Origin: JAGQYP01 sp041392305
Lineage (GTDB): Bacteria > Bacteroidota > Bacteroidia > Flavobacteriales_D > Crocinitomicaceae
Length of the DNA: 64,000 bases
Reading direction: 5' to 3'
Assembly: GCA_041392305.1 (NCBI GenBank)
Contig: JAWKMJ010000012.1
Location: forward strand, 59,026-123,025
Shown here: piece after piece, positions 34,758 to 43,164 of the stretch
How the letters are laid out: each line of letters opens with the position of its first letter
Numbering within the stretch: the stretch's first letter is position 1
Notes under the pieces: model-generated
Told to the model about the DNA's origin: nothing
Seen by the model: only the letters and a program-made list of their open reading frames with translations
Database searches by the model: none
Position numbers and translations under genes: made by a program

Positions 34758-36482
34758 ATGAAAATCAATCCAAATAGTCTTTACAAATATGGAATTTTAG
34801 AGTTTCTACTGATTTTTCTATTTGTCTTTATGGGTAATAATTATTATCCAAGACCAGAAAAAAGGATTCTTGCAGACGGGGAAGGATATCATGATTATTT
34901 GAAATCCTCCTTTATTTTTCATGACCTCGATAGAAAAGACCTCAAAAAGGATTCGGAGGTATATGAAAGGCTACAGAAATATGGGTTCTATCTTGAATAC
35001 AAAGAAGGGATGGTCAATAAATATACCTGTGGTACTGCGGTGTTACAATTGCCCTTTTTCTGGATGGCCTATTTGGAAGTAAATGATCAGGAAAAAATTA
35101 CGGGCGAAGAAGAACCTTTCCAATATTGGGCGTTTTATGCGGGACTCTTTTACGCTTTTTTTGGATTACTATTTTTAAGATTAGCCTTTCTACAATTTAA
35201 TCTCCAACCCTTAAGTATAGTTATTGTTCAAGCGGCTATTTTATTAGCTACCTCCTATACCCACGAGTTAAATTACGGTGTATCCGGATCACATATTTAT
35301 TCCTTTTTTGCTATTTCAGCTTTTCTTTATTTTTCTCGACGCTATTTTAAAGAGCAAAAGATACGCTTGTTCTATTTTGCTTGTTTGGCTCTGGGATTCA
35401 TTCTAATCATTCGTCAAATTAACATTTTAGTTTTACTTTTTTTACCTGTAATAGCGGGAGATTGGAAGACTTTAAAAATGGGAATGCTGCGACTTTTTAA
35501 GCCTCTTTCTCAATTTGTGATTGGGCTAGGTATTATATTTTTAGTTGGACTTTTTCAGGTCTATTTTTGGTATCAACAGACTGGGGATCCCATTGTTTAT
35601 TCCTATGGGAGTGAAAAGTTTTTCTTCTCTTACCCTCATATTTCTGAAATGCTTTTTAGTTACCGTAGAAGCTTGTTTGTATATGCTCCTATCTCCATCG
35701 TTTCTTTTCTTGGTTCGTTCCATTTGATGCACCAAAAAAAATATTTTCAACTTATTTCCTGGTGGGTTGGATTCTTAGTCTTAACCTACGTTTTTTCTTG
35801 CTGGTGGGATTGGACTTACGGTGCTTCGTATGGACAAAGAGTCTTTATTGACTTTTATCCTATCCTATTTTTGATGATTGCCTTTTACCTGAAATTTATT
35901 GGAAAATTAGGACAAATAGTCTTTATTGGTCTATTGACTTGGGCGGTTTTCTTAAATACAACACAGATCTATCAATGGAAAAAGTATATTATTGATTTTC
36001 ACTTCAATACGGAGGAAAAATATGATAAAGTGTTTTTGAAAACAGATAAAAAGTACGAAGGTTTGTTTTTTCAATTGCCTGATAAATTAAATGATCTTCA
36101 GACGACCAAAGAATTTAAAGCAGGTAGTATTGAGTTGAATGAATCTGGAGAACAACTGGCATTTGAGATAGTGGACAGTACAGGCCTAGATTATACTCAA
36201 TTTATTTGCCTTGAATTTGAATCTGATTTTCCGGAATCATCTGATGCAGAAATTACCGTAGCGATGGAGGATTTAGCTACTTCCCAGCCAATTTTCTGGG
36301 CTAAAAAACCTATGATTCATTTTGCAAAGAAAAGTTTTGATGAGCAACATAAAGGATATTATCTGTTTGGATGTGATTTAGCACCCACAGACCATCCAAT
36401 TCTTTATCGAGTTTTTATTCATGCAGATGCAGATTTTCACTCGGCCAAGAATTTAGAGCTGAAGACCATGAAAAAACAATAA
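34758..36482 (+). CDS. Polytopic membrane protein, glycosyltransferase-like layout
   Basis: 574 residues, not assigned to a family. A first helix (FLLIFLFVFMGNNYYP) precedes an extracytoplasmic loop. About ten membrane helices then run to residue 410 (AFYAGLFYAFFGLLFLRLA, FYFACLALGFILIIRQINIL, LLFLPVIAGDW). A soluble C-terminal domain of about 160 residues (FICLEFESDFPESSDAEITV) sits outside. Early acidic residues next to Asp/Glu (LADGEGYHDYL) and the helix pattern recall GT-C transferases, but I cannot identify the substrate. Its stop is 3 bases from the convergent sixA stop. Confidence 0.65.
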   Translation: MKINPNSLYKYGILEFLLIFLFVFMGNNYYPRPEKRILADGEGYHDYLKSSFIFHDLDRKDLKKDSEVYERLQKYGFYLEYKEGMVNKYTCGTAVLQLPFFWMAYLEVNDQEKITGEEEPFQYWAFYAGLFYAFFGLLFLRLAFLQFNLQPLSIVIVQAAILLATSYTHELNYGVSGSHIYSFFAISAFLYFSRRYFKEQKIRLFYFACLALGFILIIRQINILVLLFLPVIAGDWKTLKMGMLRLFKPLSQFVIGLGIIFLVGLFQVYFWYQQTGDPIVYSYGSEKFFFSYPHISEMLFSYRRSLFVYAPISIVSFLGSFHLMHQKKYFQLISWWVGFLVLTYVFSCWWDWTYGASYGQRVFIDFYPILFLMIAFYLKFIGKLGQIVFIGLLTWAVFLNTTQIYQWKKYIIDFHFNTEEKYDKVFLKTDKKYEGLFFQLPDKLNDLQTTKEFKAGSIELNESGEQLAFEIVDSTGLDYTQFICLEFESDFPESSDAEITVAMEDLATSQPIFWAKKPMIHFAKKSFDEQHKGYYLFGCDLAPTDHPILYRVFIHADADFHSAKNLELKTMKKQ

Positions 36483-36485
36483 AAA

Positions 36486-36980
36486 TCAGATGATGATTTG
36501 TTGAGGCAACTTGATCCATTCTAGTACCCCTGTTCCCTTAGAGATTTCTTCCCATGAATCCACATCGAAGGAAACTAGAGCAGTTCCACATGTAGAAAGT
36601 TCCATATCTATGTCTGTAAAGTAATTTAAGCAGTCAGTAATTCCAAAATTGTGGCCGCAAATGAGAATGGTATGGTACTTATCATTCAAGTGGAAGCAAA
36701 AATCCAGGTAGGTGTTCAAATTACATAAATAGAGATCGTGTTTCCATTCAATACTTTGAGTTCCACCCGTTAAAATTTCATTTATAATGAGAGTGGTTTC
36801 CTTTGTTCGAGCCGCATTACTTGAGTAAATTTGATCTGCTTTGAAATTTTTTTCAATCAATAAATGCCCGATTATATTTGCTTGAATTTGCCCTTTATCA
36901 TTGAGTTTGCGGTCAAAATCTCTTCCAGTTCCAGAGTCCTTTTTGGCCTTACCGTGACGTACAAATAAAATTTTTTTCAT
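36486..36980 (-). CDS. sixA: Histidine phosphatase, SixA type
   Basis: A 164-residue phosphohistidine-phosphatase-fold protein. The catalytic RHG motif is in ILFVRHGKAKKDSGTGRDFD, and the second His is in TILICGHNFGITDCLNY. The first conserved Arg pair (DFDRKLNDKGQIQA) and SNAARTKETTLIINEIL are also family-typical. SixA removes phosphate from phospho-His, for example on the phosphotransfer systems. It is a single gene that is convergent with the polytopic gene; its upstream region faces the sigma factor leader. Confidence 0.88.
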   Translation of the reverse strand: MKKILFVRHGKAKKDSGTGRDFDRKLNDKGQIQANIIGHLLIEKNFKADQIYSSNAARTKETTLIINEILTGGTQSIEWKHDLYLCNLNTYLDFCFHLNDKYHTILICGHNFGITDCLNYFTDIDMELSTCGTALVSFDVDSWEEISKGTGVLEWIKLPQQIII

Positions 36981-37042
36981 TTTTTTTAAATTTCACCAAC
37001 CCTCTAAGACAAATATGCGTTTTTCATTGTAATTCTGCTACA

Positions 37043-37061
37043 GTTGAATCAATAATTCAAC
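37043..37061. promoter_or_regulatory. Dyad in the sigma factor leader
   Basis: GTTGAAT-CAATA-ATTCAAC: perfect 7-base arms around 5 bases, about 95 bases before the sigma gene and near the sixA start region. It could be an operator or part of the promoter. Confidence 0.4.
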
Positions 37062-37084
37062 ACAGTGGAGAAACTACTTGTCGA

Positions 37085-37145
37085 AAAAAACCGGTCTGAT
37101 TTTTATTTGTCACTGGCTTTGGGTAAATTTATAGACCGGTTTTTT
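37085..37145. promoter_or_regulatory. Long inverted repeat just before the sigma factor start
   Basis: AAAAAACCGGTCT (37085-37097) and AGACCGGTTTTTT (37133-37145) pair perfectly over 13 bases around a 35-base loop. The 3' arm ends 9 bases before the ATG at 37155. A GC core with a T run is terminator-like, so a message begun upstream may be stopped, or its start site masked, unless the stem is opened. Confidence 0.55.
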
Positions 37146-37154
37146 GTTTTTAAC

Positions 37155-37733
37155 ATGTTGACGGTAAGCGAGAAACTCATATCAAAGTGCATCCAAAAGG
37201 ATAGAAGAGCCCAGAAGGAGCTATATGAAATTTGTTTTCATATGTTGATGCCTATCTGCTTCAAGTACCACAAGGATGAAGAAAATGCTAGAGCGGCTTT
37301 GAATATGGCTTTTTTAAAGGTAGTGACCAAGCTGGATACATTGGGAGAATCTGTACCCTTTGAAGCCTGGGCCAAACGGATCACGCTAAATGTCATCATC
37401 GACGATTTTAGAAAGAACAAGAAATACAAAGAAAAAGTAGCGACAAAGGAAACCGACAGAGAATTGGATTACCACACGACTACTTCTTCTCAGAATGAAA
37501 GCGTCACTACGTTTGAGATGGAAAAACTCAAAGGGTTTATAGACAAATTGCCGGAAATCTCGAGAAAAGTATTCGATTTATACATCGTCCAAGGTTATTC
37601 CCATAAAGAAATCGGGGAAATACTAGATATCTCTAACGGAACTTCTAAATGGCACTTGTCCAATGCGCGAAAGATATTGAGAGAGATGATAACGGAGCAA
37701 GAACATGCCGAGTTATCCAGAAGTTTTGGATGA
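37155..37733 (+). CDS. ECF-type sigma-70 factor
   Basis: A 192-residue sigma factor with region 2 (FLKVVTKLDTLGESVPFEAW, AKRITLNVIIDDFRKNK) and region 4 (LPEISRKVFDLYIVQGYSHK-EIGEILDISNGTSKWHL-SNARKILREM), the helix-turn-helix that reads -35 boxes. The ATG at 37155 is chosen because upstream codons in frame run through the leader hairpin. It overlaps the next gene by 4 bases (ATGA), so sigma and membrane partner are coupled. The target promoters are unknown. It likely responds to an envelope signal sensed through that partner. Confidence 0.9.
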   Translation: MLTVSEKLISKCIQKDRRAQKELYEICFHMLMPICFKYHKDEENARAALNMAFLKVVTKLDTLGESVPFEAWAKRITLNVIIDDFRKNKKYKEKVATKETDRELDYHTTTSSQNESVTTFEMEKLKGFIDKLPEISRKVFDLYIVQGYSHKEIGEILDISNGTSKWHLSNARKILREMITEQEHAELSRSFG

Positions 37734-39022
37734 TGAATTTTAGAGACGAAGAAACATATCAGTTTTTTGAAGACACCAACAATGCAAACGAAAATCAACA
37801 GTTTGAATTTAAGGATTCTTACTGGGATGAGATGGAAGCAATGCTGGATGCACATGATACCAGAAAAAGAAAGCGAAGAGCTGCATTTATATGGTTTTCA
37901 TCGGTGTCTGTTGCTTTGATCTTTTTATTCGGATTACATTTTCTAGGAGTTTTTGGCCTATCGGCAGGTGAGAATTCAAGACTTTCGAGTACAGTACAAT
38001 TGGATTCTCAGATTAACCTTTCTAATCCGCATTCGAATGAATCGGAAGTTCAGGTTTCCCTAGTTAAATCAGATCAAAATCAGAAAAAGTTGACTCAATC
38101 CAATATTGAAATGTTGTTTTCTAATATGCTTCCTGCATCTGCACATTTATATAAATCTACAACAACTTCTAAACGAAATCAACTCAATAAAGGTAGACTT
38201 CAAAAGCAACCTAATGTTATAAATATGAAAAGTGATGCTATTCTTGTTTCTGAGCATAAGGAAGGTCTGGAAATTGAGAATAGGATAGCACAAAACTCTT
38301 ATAAATCTACTGATGGAGTGACAGAAAATGAATTGGAAAGCATGGCTTTTTTAGCTTCTCCTCAATTAACTAATGAGAGTAGCCAATCCATAAAATTCGA
38401 GGTTAGGAAACCGAAATTTAGAACTACACACCATTTGTATGCGAGTGCAGAAACAGGACTTGTGAATGCTTATGGAGTAGGTAATGGTGTTTCTTTTGGA
38501 GTAGTGGCCGGACTGGGATATGAAATTGGATTCCACAAAAATATGGCTTTTCAAATTGGAGCGCAGTTGAATTATCGTGAAGGAATGCATCAAAACTATT
38601 TGAATGAAAGCAAGGTTTATGGATTTAAGTCTGAACGATATTATCAGCAAGTAGATTACAAAGGACAATTTGAATTGGAGATTCCATTAGCATTAAAGGT
38701 TCGATTTAAAAGACATTCGCTCAATGCTGGAGTAGGGACCTCATTCTTGTTGGGTGTACGATCCACTTTAGAACAGCGTGTTCCCGAATCGGAAGGAGTG
38801 GAAACTATTCAATCTAATTTCGGAATTCGAAACGGGATTCGAAATATGGATGTCAAGTTGAATTTCCAATATGGTTATGCGGTTTCTCCTAATTTAGAAT
38901 TAACAGCAGGAGTAAGTGCTGGTTTGTTAGACCAAACATCTAATGAATTCTTTGGAAATACTATTAAGGATCATAATTTGCAACTTCGTTTGGGAATCAA
39001 GTATTTCTTTTTTAATAAATGA
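37730..39022 (+). CDS. Putative anti-sigma protein: one membrane helix plus outer-membrane-barrel-like domain
   Basis: 430 residues from an ATG inside the sigma stop overlap. About 45 cytosolic residues (MMNFRDEETYQFFEDTNNAN, FKDSYWDEMEAMLDAH) are followed by RKRKRRAAF and one membrane helix near 47-70 (FIWFSSVSVALIFLFGLHFL). A polar linker of about 150 residues and then a beta-rich C-terminal domain follow: LYASAETGLVNAYGVGNGVS, GYEIGFHKNMAFQIGAQLNY, NLQLRLGIKYFFF, ending in Phe as barrel proteins do. Position after a sigma gene and the short cytosolic segment suggest anti-sigma function; that is inference. A single chain with both elements is topologically odd. Confidence 0.7.
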   Translation: MMNFRDEETYQFFEDTNNANENQQFEFKDSYWDEMEAMLDAHDTRKRKRRAAFIWFSSVSVALIFLFGLHFLGVFGLSAGENSRLSSTVQLDSQINLSNPHSNESEVQVSLVKSDQNQKKLTQSNIEMLFSNMLPASAHLYKSTTTSKRNQLNKGRLQKQPNVINMKSDAILVSEHKEGLEIENRIAQNSYKSTDGVTENELESMAFLASPQLTNESSQSIKFEVRKPKFRTTHHLYASAETGLVNAYGVGNGVSFGVVAGLGYEIGFHKNMAFQIGAQLNYREGMHQNYLNESKVYGFKSERYYQQVDYKGQFELEIPLALKVRFKRHSLNAGVGTSFLLGVRSTLEQRVPESEGVETIQSNFGIRNGIRNMDVKLNFQYGYAVSPNLELTAGVSAGLLDQTSNEFFGNTIKDHNLQLRLGIKYFFFNK

Positions 39023-40089
39023 AAAAAATTCTTCTATATAGCCTAATTGCTTTAAGTTTTGCATGTACCAAATTGGTAGACATGCCTGTTACCAATGGAC
39101 CTCAGTTTGAAACGGCAATGATTATGACAAGAAACAACGTTACAGATACTATTGTTATTGCGGCGGGCGATGAAGATACCTATTATAATGCTTCTTCTGA
39201 AATTCGAAATGGGGTTCGCGTTTATGTTGGGGAATTTGTATTTGAAGGAGGTACAAAAAAATTGAAATTTGAATATTTTGATCATTCCAGACCCTTTGAG
39301 TTTGCAAATGGGGATGTGCTGCTTAATGAAAATACTAAATATGCCGATTTTTCATCCGCTTATATTGGGTATTTGACATTTGATAGTTCAAGTGTAGTTG
39401 GTCAAAATATTTCTGGCATTGATTGGTATATTGATGGAGTTCACTACAGTCAGGGATCTCAACAAATTTCTGAACCAGGAGTTTATGATGTGGAATTAGT
39501 TGTAGGGTTCGCCGGAGGTTATAGCAGTACACTGCACAATAAAATTTATTTAGGATTTGAAAATCCATGTTGGGGATATTTCAATGTAAATCCACTCGGC
39601 GGAGGTGAATTTGAATTTCAATCTATTGTTCAGAACTCTGCTGCCACAATAGAATGGATTATCAATGATACGGCCATCTATCAACAGAATGATTTTGTCT
39701 TAAGTATGAGTAATGGGGGGATTCATAAAGTTAAGATGCACGTTACAGATGGAGATGGAAATGAGTATTTTAGAGAGAAAAATGTAAGCTACAATGGGAA
39801 TAACTACATAGAAGCTTTTAATTTCGTTAAACTCAACTCCAAAGACCTTCATAATTCCTTGATTGTATCCTACGAAGAGGATGGAGTGGTATATTCCAGT
39901 AAACACCTGGTTCAACAAAATCCTTTACTGAATATTGGTGACGAAAACCAAATATTAGAAACAGTTTCAGATTTGGTATTCAATTATCCTATCGAAATGG
40001 AATTCCAAATGCTGGATCCAACAAACCCAAATACTTCTTTTACCACTGTTAGTCTTACTGGTAAAATCGGTTTTCAGGTAGTGAAATAG
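39019..40089 (+). CDS. Lipoprotein with PKD/Ig-like repeats
   Basis: 356 residues overlapping the previous gene by 4 bases. The signal MKKILLYSLIALSFACTKLV has a lipobox (FAC-T). Two beta-sandwich segments resemble PKD-like domains: VGQNISGIDWYIDGVHYSQG with EPGVYDVELVVGFAGGYSST, and NSAATIEWIINDTAIYQQND with GGIHKVKMHVTDGDGNEY. The exported C-terminus has no known catalytic motif. As the third gene of the sigma / membrane barrel / lipoprotein unit, it is likely outer-membrane attached and works with them. Confidence 0.72.
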   Translation: MKKILLYSLIALSFACTKLVDMPVTNGPQFETAMIMTRNNVTDTIVIAAGDEDTYYNASSEIRNGVRVYVGEFVFEGGTKKLKFEYFDHSRPFEFANGDVLLNENTKYADFSSAYIGYLTFDSSSVVGQNISGIDWYIDGVHYSQGSQQISEPGVYDVELVVGFAGGYSSTLHNKIYLGFENPCWGYFNVNPLGGGEFEFQSIVQNSAATIEWIINDTAIYQQNDFVLSMSNGGIHKVKMHVTDGDGNEYFREKNVSYNGNNYIEAFNFVKLNSKDLHNSLIVSYEEDGVVYSSKHLVQQNPLLNIGDENQILETVSDLVFNYPIEMEFQMLDPTNPNTSFTTVSLTGKIGFQVVK

Positions 40090-40096
40090 GCTTTTT

Positions 40097-40119
40097 AATT
40101 ATCAATTATTAATTATCAA
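40097..40119. repeat. AATTATCAA direct repeat
   Basis: AATTATCAA occurs at 40097-40105 and 40111-40119, followed by AACGATCATCGTT, a small near-palindrome. This sits in the 67-base gap before the YjbR gene; no promoter is evident. Confidence 0.35.
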
Positions 40120-40156
40120 CGATCATCGTTTTAAGGGGGTGAGGAACTAATCGATT

Positions 40157-40492
40157 ATGGCAACCTTTGTCGAATTTGAAGCAACGGTCATGGCTTTTCC
40201 GGAAGTAACTGTCGAACCTCATTTTGAGAAGATATCTTTTCGGGTAAAGAAGAAAATATTTGCAACTTATGATGAAAAGAATCTTAGAGTGACAGTGAAA
40301 TTATCTCCTTCGAATCAGGAACTATTTTCTTCTATAAGTTCTTCAGTCTATCAGGTAGATAATAGTTGGGGTACACAGGGGTGGACCTATTTGGAATTAG
40401 AAGAAATAGGTGGGGAACTGCTCGAAAAAGTGCTTATTTCCTCCTTTTGTCAAGTAGCTCCCAAATCCCTTTCTGATTTACTCAAGAATTAA
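40157..40492 (+). CDS. MmcQ/YjbR family protein
   Basis: A 111-residue protein of the MmcQ/YjbR (CyaY-like fold) family. Family features are the start FVEFEATVMAFPEVTVEPHF, then KISFRVKKKIFATYDEKNLR and the C-terminal WGTQGWTYLELEEIGGELLE with its Trp/Gly block. Members bind DNA or remain uncharacterised; no reaction is known. It ends 4 bases into the convergent protease gene's stop region (40489-40492 overlap). Confidence 0.85.
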   Translation: MATFVEFEATVMAFPEVTVEPHFEKISFRVKKKIFATYDEKNLRVTVKLSPSNQELFSSISSSVYQVDNSWGTQGWTYLELEEIGGELLEKVLISSFCQVAPKSLSDLLKN

Positions 40493-41568
40493 TTGACTCT
40501 CATTTCCATGCCGTAAGTATCGGCTAAATAATTGTCATATTTATCAGCTAGAGTAAAGAGTTCACCAAAGATCTCTTTCCCTGAAGCTTCTCTTAAATCT
40601 TCATCAAATATGATTGTACTGAGCATGACATTCTGACCATTAATACTAAAATTGATCTGATCCAACTCGAAATTCTCTTGAAGTAAATAAGCATAAAAGT
40701 CCTTCAGATTCTCTTTGGGTAACATTCCAAGTACAGCATCAGCATAAATAAAGCGATCATTGCTATTGTAGTCTATTTTTGTTAAGGAACTACCTTCTTC
40801 TATGTCCCATCCAAATTGACCAACACGTGCCAATTTCACGTCTTTACCAAGTCCTGTCAATATATTTTCGATGGTCGATTGAATCTTCCCTGGCACAAAA
40901 TCTTTGAAAACGAATTCATCATCAAGGAATTTATTCCCACAGTTTGGGCAATATCCATCAACAGCTTCTTCTTTCAACACTACTTTGGTACAGCTTGTAC
41001 ATTTAGCACTTCTGGCCGGATGTCGCGATTCGTACTCATTTATGATCTCGATCAATCTTCCAGAAGGCAGAGCGAAACCTAAGCTTTCTCCATCTCGGAA
41101 AATAAAGGTATTTACTCCAATAATTTCACCAGCCTCATTAATCAAGGGGCCACCGCTATTTCCAGGATTAATAGCTGCATCGACCTGAATATAATCCACA
41201 TTGTTGAAATTACGAGCTTCTTTACTTACGATACCCTGAGTAGCAGTGAATTCAAGGCCGAGTGGATGACCAATGGCAATAATTCGTTCTCCCGCTTCCA
41301 CTCCTCGTTCAGAAAGTTTAATTTCAGTTAGTGCTACAGGTTCGTTAAGCCTTAAAAATGCAATATCATTTAGAGAATCCGTGTAGATCACTTCTAGCAT
41401 TTGTTTTGGAAAAGAATCACCTTTGACTGCCACTTCATTTGCCCCATGGATTACATGTCTGTTGGTCACCACAACACCTTTATCTCCAAGTATAAAACCG
41501 GTACCAGATCCATAAGGTGTATTAATTTGAACAATCTGGCTTTTGTATTTCGATATAATGTCTTTCAT
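40489..41568 (-). CDS. Trypsin-fold (S1C) protease with zinc ribbon and C-terminal adaptor domain
   Basis: 359 residues. The triad is His38 (VVVTNRHVIHG), Asp68 (DSLNDIAFLRL) and Ser138 (INPGNSGGPLINEAGEIIGV). Residues 190-210 form a zinc ribbon (C190-x2-C193, C207-x2-C210). The last ~130 residues (FIYADAVLGMLPKENLKDFY, AYLLQENFELDQINFSINGQ) resemble YbjN/secretion-chaperone-like folds. There is no signal peptide or membrane helix, unlike DegP/HtrA, and no PDZ, so it looks cytosolic. It starts 8 bases after the partner gene's stop, which implies co-expression. Function is unknown. Confidence 0.8.
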   Translation of the reverse strand: MKDIISKYKSQIVQINTPYGSGTGFILGDKGVVVTNRHVIHGANEVAVKGDSFPKQMLEVIYTDSLNDIAFLRLNEPVALTEIKLSERGVEAGERIIAIGHPLGLEFTATQGIVSKEARNFNNVDYIQVDAAINPGNSGGPLINEAGEIIGVNTFIFRDGESLGFALPSGRLIEIINEYESRHPARSAKCTSCTKVVLKEEAVDGYCPNCGNKFLDDEFVFKDFVPGKIQSTIENILTGLGKDVKLARVGQFGWDIEEGSSLTKIDYNSNDRFIYADAVLGMLPKENLKDFYAYLLQENFELDQINFSINGQNVMLSTIIFDEDLREASGKEIFGELFTLADKYDNYLADTYGMEMRVN

Positions 41569-41576
41569 GTCAGAAT

Positions 41577-42953
41577 TTATTTGGAGTAATTTAAATAATC
41601 AGCTTCTTTCATCAGTGAAGTGTAAAACTGGGTGAGATCCCCATAATTTATATTTTCCACTCTTAAATCAATATTTGGGAACTCTTTTTTAGCTTCTTTT
41701 ATAATGAAAGTAAGTCTTTTATTAATATTGGACTGGTTCAATTGCTCTCCGTTGATGAATTGATTGTCAATTCCCATTTCTTTATAAAAATCAGGATTGA
41801 AAATTTCCATCAACATATCCCAAATATGCATAGTAGGGTAGTGCATTCCATAATTAAAAAAGGCATAAGCAACTGAATACTCGAAAATACTTTTTATAAA
41901 TACAGGATAATTATTGTTGATATACCAATCTGCTTTTTTCATTTCATCAAACATCATATCCATTACAGGTTTGTGGTCAGATGGATTTATCAGAGCAAAG
42001 GTGGAAATTGTTTCATACAAACCTTCCCTCTTTTTCGATTCATCCCAATTCAGGATGTCGTTAAATTCGGCTATGATTTTATCATTTCTTTGCTGAGTAG
42101 TTTCATTGTTTTGAGCAAAAAACATGTGCTGAATTTTTTCAAGTCGATCCATGAGTTGACCTTGGGGTTTGAGCAAGTAGTCAATTCTATAGCTCAATCT
42201 CAACAACAAAAAGGCGATGGCACCGCAGAAATTATCCCTGTCATGTTTACCAACTTCCTCTAGGGTTTCACTGATCCAAATATCCAAATATTTGAGCAGG
42301 ACAGCCATTTTTTCTTCACTGTAAGGAATGGTTTTGTCTACACCGACTTCCTTTACATTTCCGAATTCAGAAATTAATAAATCGTCCTCACGATCTGCTT
42401 TTCGAGCCATTTCTCTTAATCCATAATACAATTTGTTCGGTGATGCATCTTCAATTTTCGAAGAGAGTTTCATGCAAACTACATTGTTTTTTAAGGCGAA
42501 TTTGGAATACTTTAAGGAATAATTTTGAGACATTAATTTGCGCATCACAGGAACATTAGGTGTTTCCATCAATACAATTTCGGAAATAGCGACAAACTTA
42601 TCTCCTTCGGCACTTCCTTTAATTATGTTGGATCCCTGAATAAATTCAAATTGGATCTGATCTCCATTGCGCGTATAACTCAAATTCCCAATTTCCGGAT
42701 CCCCGATATACTTCATTAAAATCTCAAAAGAATCAAAATACCTTTTCTCATCGAATGCCTTAACAGCTTCGCCCCAAAACGCAATTTGTTCGTTGGTTTT
42801 ATTTCTATCTGTATATCTTCCAAATGGGAATTTTGACCTATGCAGACCACTTGAAGAAGTTGTTGTTGATGTAGATTCGGTTTTTGGCGGTGCTTGAGTT
42901 CCTGATGCATCCTCCTCGGCATTGGAACCAAAAAATTTCTTAAATATGGACAT
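41577..42953 (-). CDS. Partner of the cytosolic S1C protease, unknown function
   Basis: 458 residues, not recognised. A basic, Thr/Ser-rich N-terminus (SIFKKFFGSNAEEDASGTQA) is disordered. Residues about 55-230 have a secretion-chaperone-like/YbjN-like pattern (AVKAFDEKRYFDSFEILMKY, NLSYTRNGDQIQFEFIQGSN). The C-terminal half is helical (ISETLEEVGKHDRDNFCGAI, YETISTFALINPSDHKPVMD). There is no signal or membrane segment. It is the first gene of a two-gene unit with the protease, so it may be the substrate, adaptor or sensor. That is inference from gene order only. Confidence 0.65.
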   Translation of the reverse strand: MSIFKKFFGSNAEEDASGTQAPPKTESTSTTTSSSGLHRSKFPFGRYTDRNKTNEQIAFWGEAVKAFDEKRYFDSFEILMKYIGDPEIGNLSYTRNGDQIQFEFIQGSNIIKGSAEGDKFVAISEIVLMETPNVPVMRKLMSQNYSLKYSKFALKNNVVCMKLSSKIEDASPNKLYYGLREMARKADREDDLLISEFGNVKEVGVDKTIPYSEEKMAVLLKYLDIWISETLEEVGKHDRDNFCGAIAFLLLRLSYRIDYLLKPQGQLMDRLEKIQHMFFAQNNETTQQRNDKIIAEFNDILNWDESKKREGLYETISTFALINPSDHKPVMDMMFDEMKKADWYINNNYPVFIKSIFEYSVAYAFFNYGMHYPTMHIWDMLMEIFNPDFYKEMGIDNQFINGEQLNQSNINKRLTFIIKEAKKEFPNIDLRVENINYGDLTQFYTSLMKEADYLNYSK

Positions 42954-43164
42954 ATATTAATTCTTAAATTCCCTTAAATGTAGAAATTAATGTGAATGCA
43001 CAAAAAGTAATTGGTGTTTTTTTACCTGATAATTAAGTACTTAACCTTTATTTAATCTGAAGAGTTGGTATTAAAAAAACGTTTAGTCTAAAAAAAAATG
43101 AGTCGAGAATAATTACAATTGCTCAATAAAATCCTTTTTTTTAATAGAGTCAAAACGTTTTTAG

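Noticed and set aside
37065..37154. 30-codon N-terminal extension of the sigma factor
   Set aside because: The codons run through the leader hairpin, and sigma region 2 begins only after the ATG at 37155.
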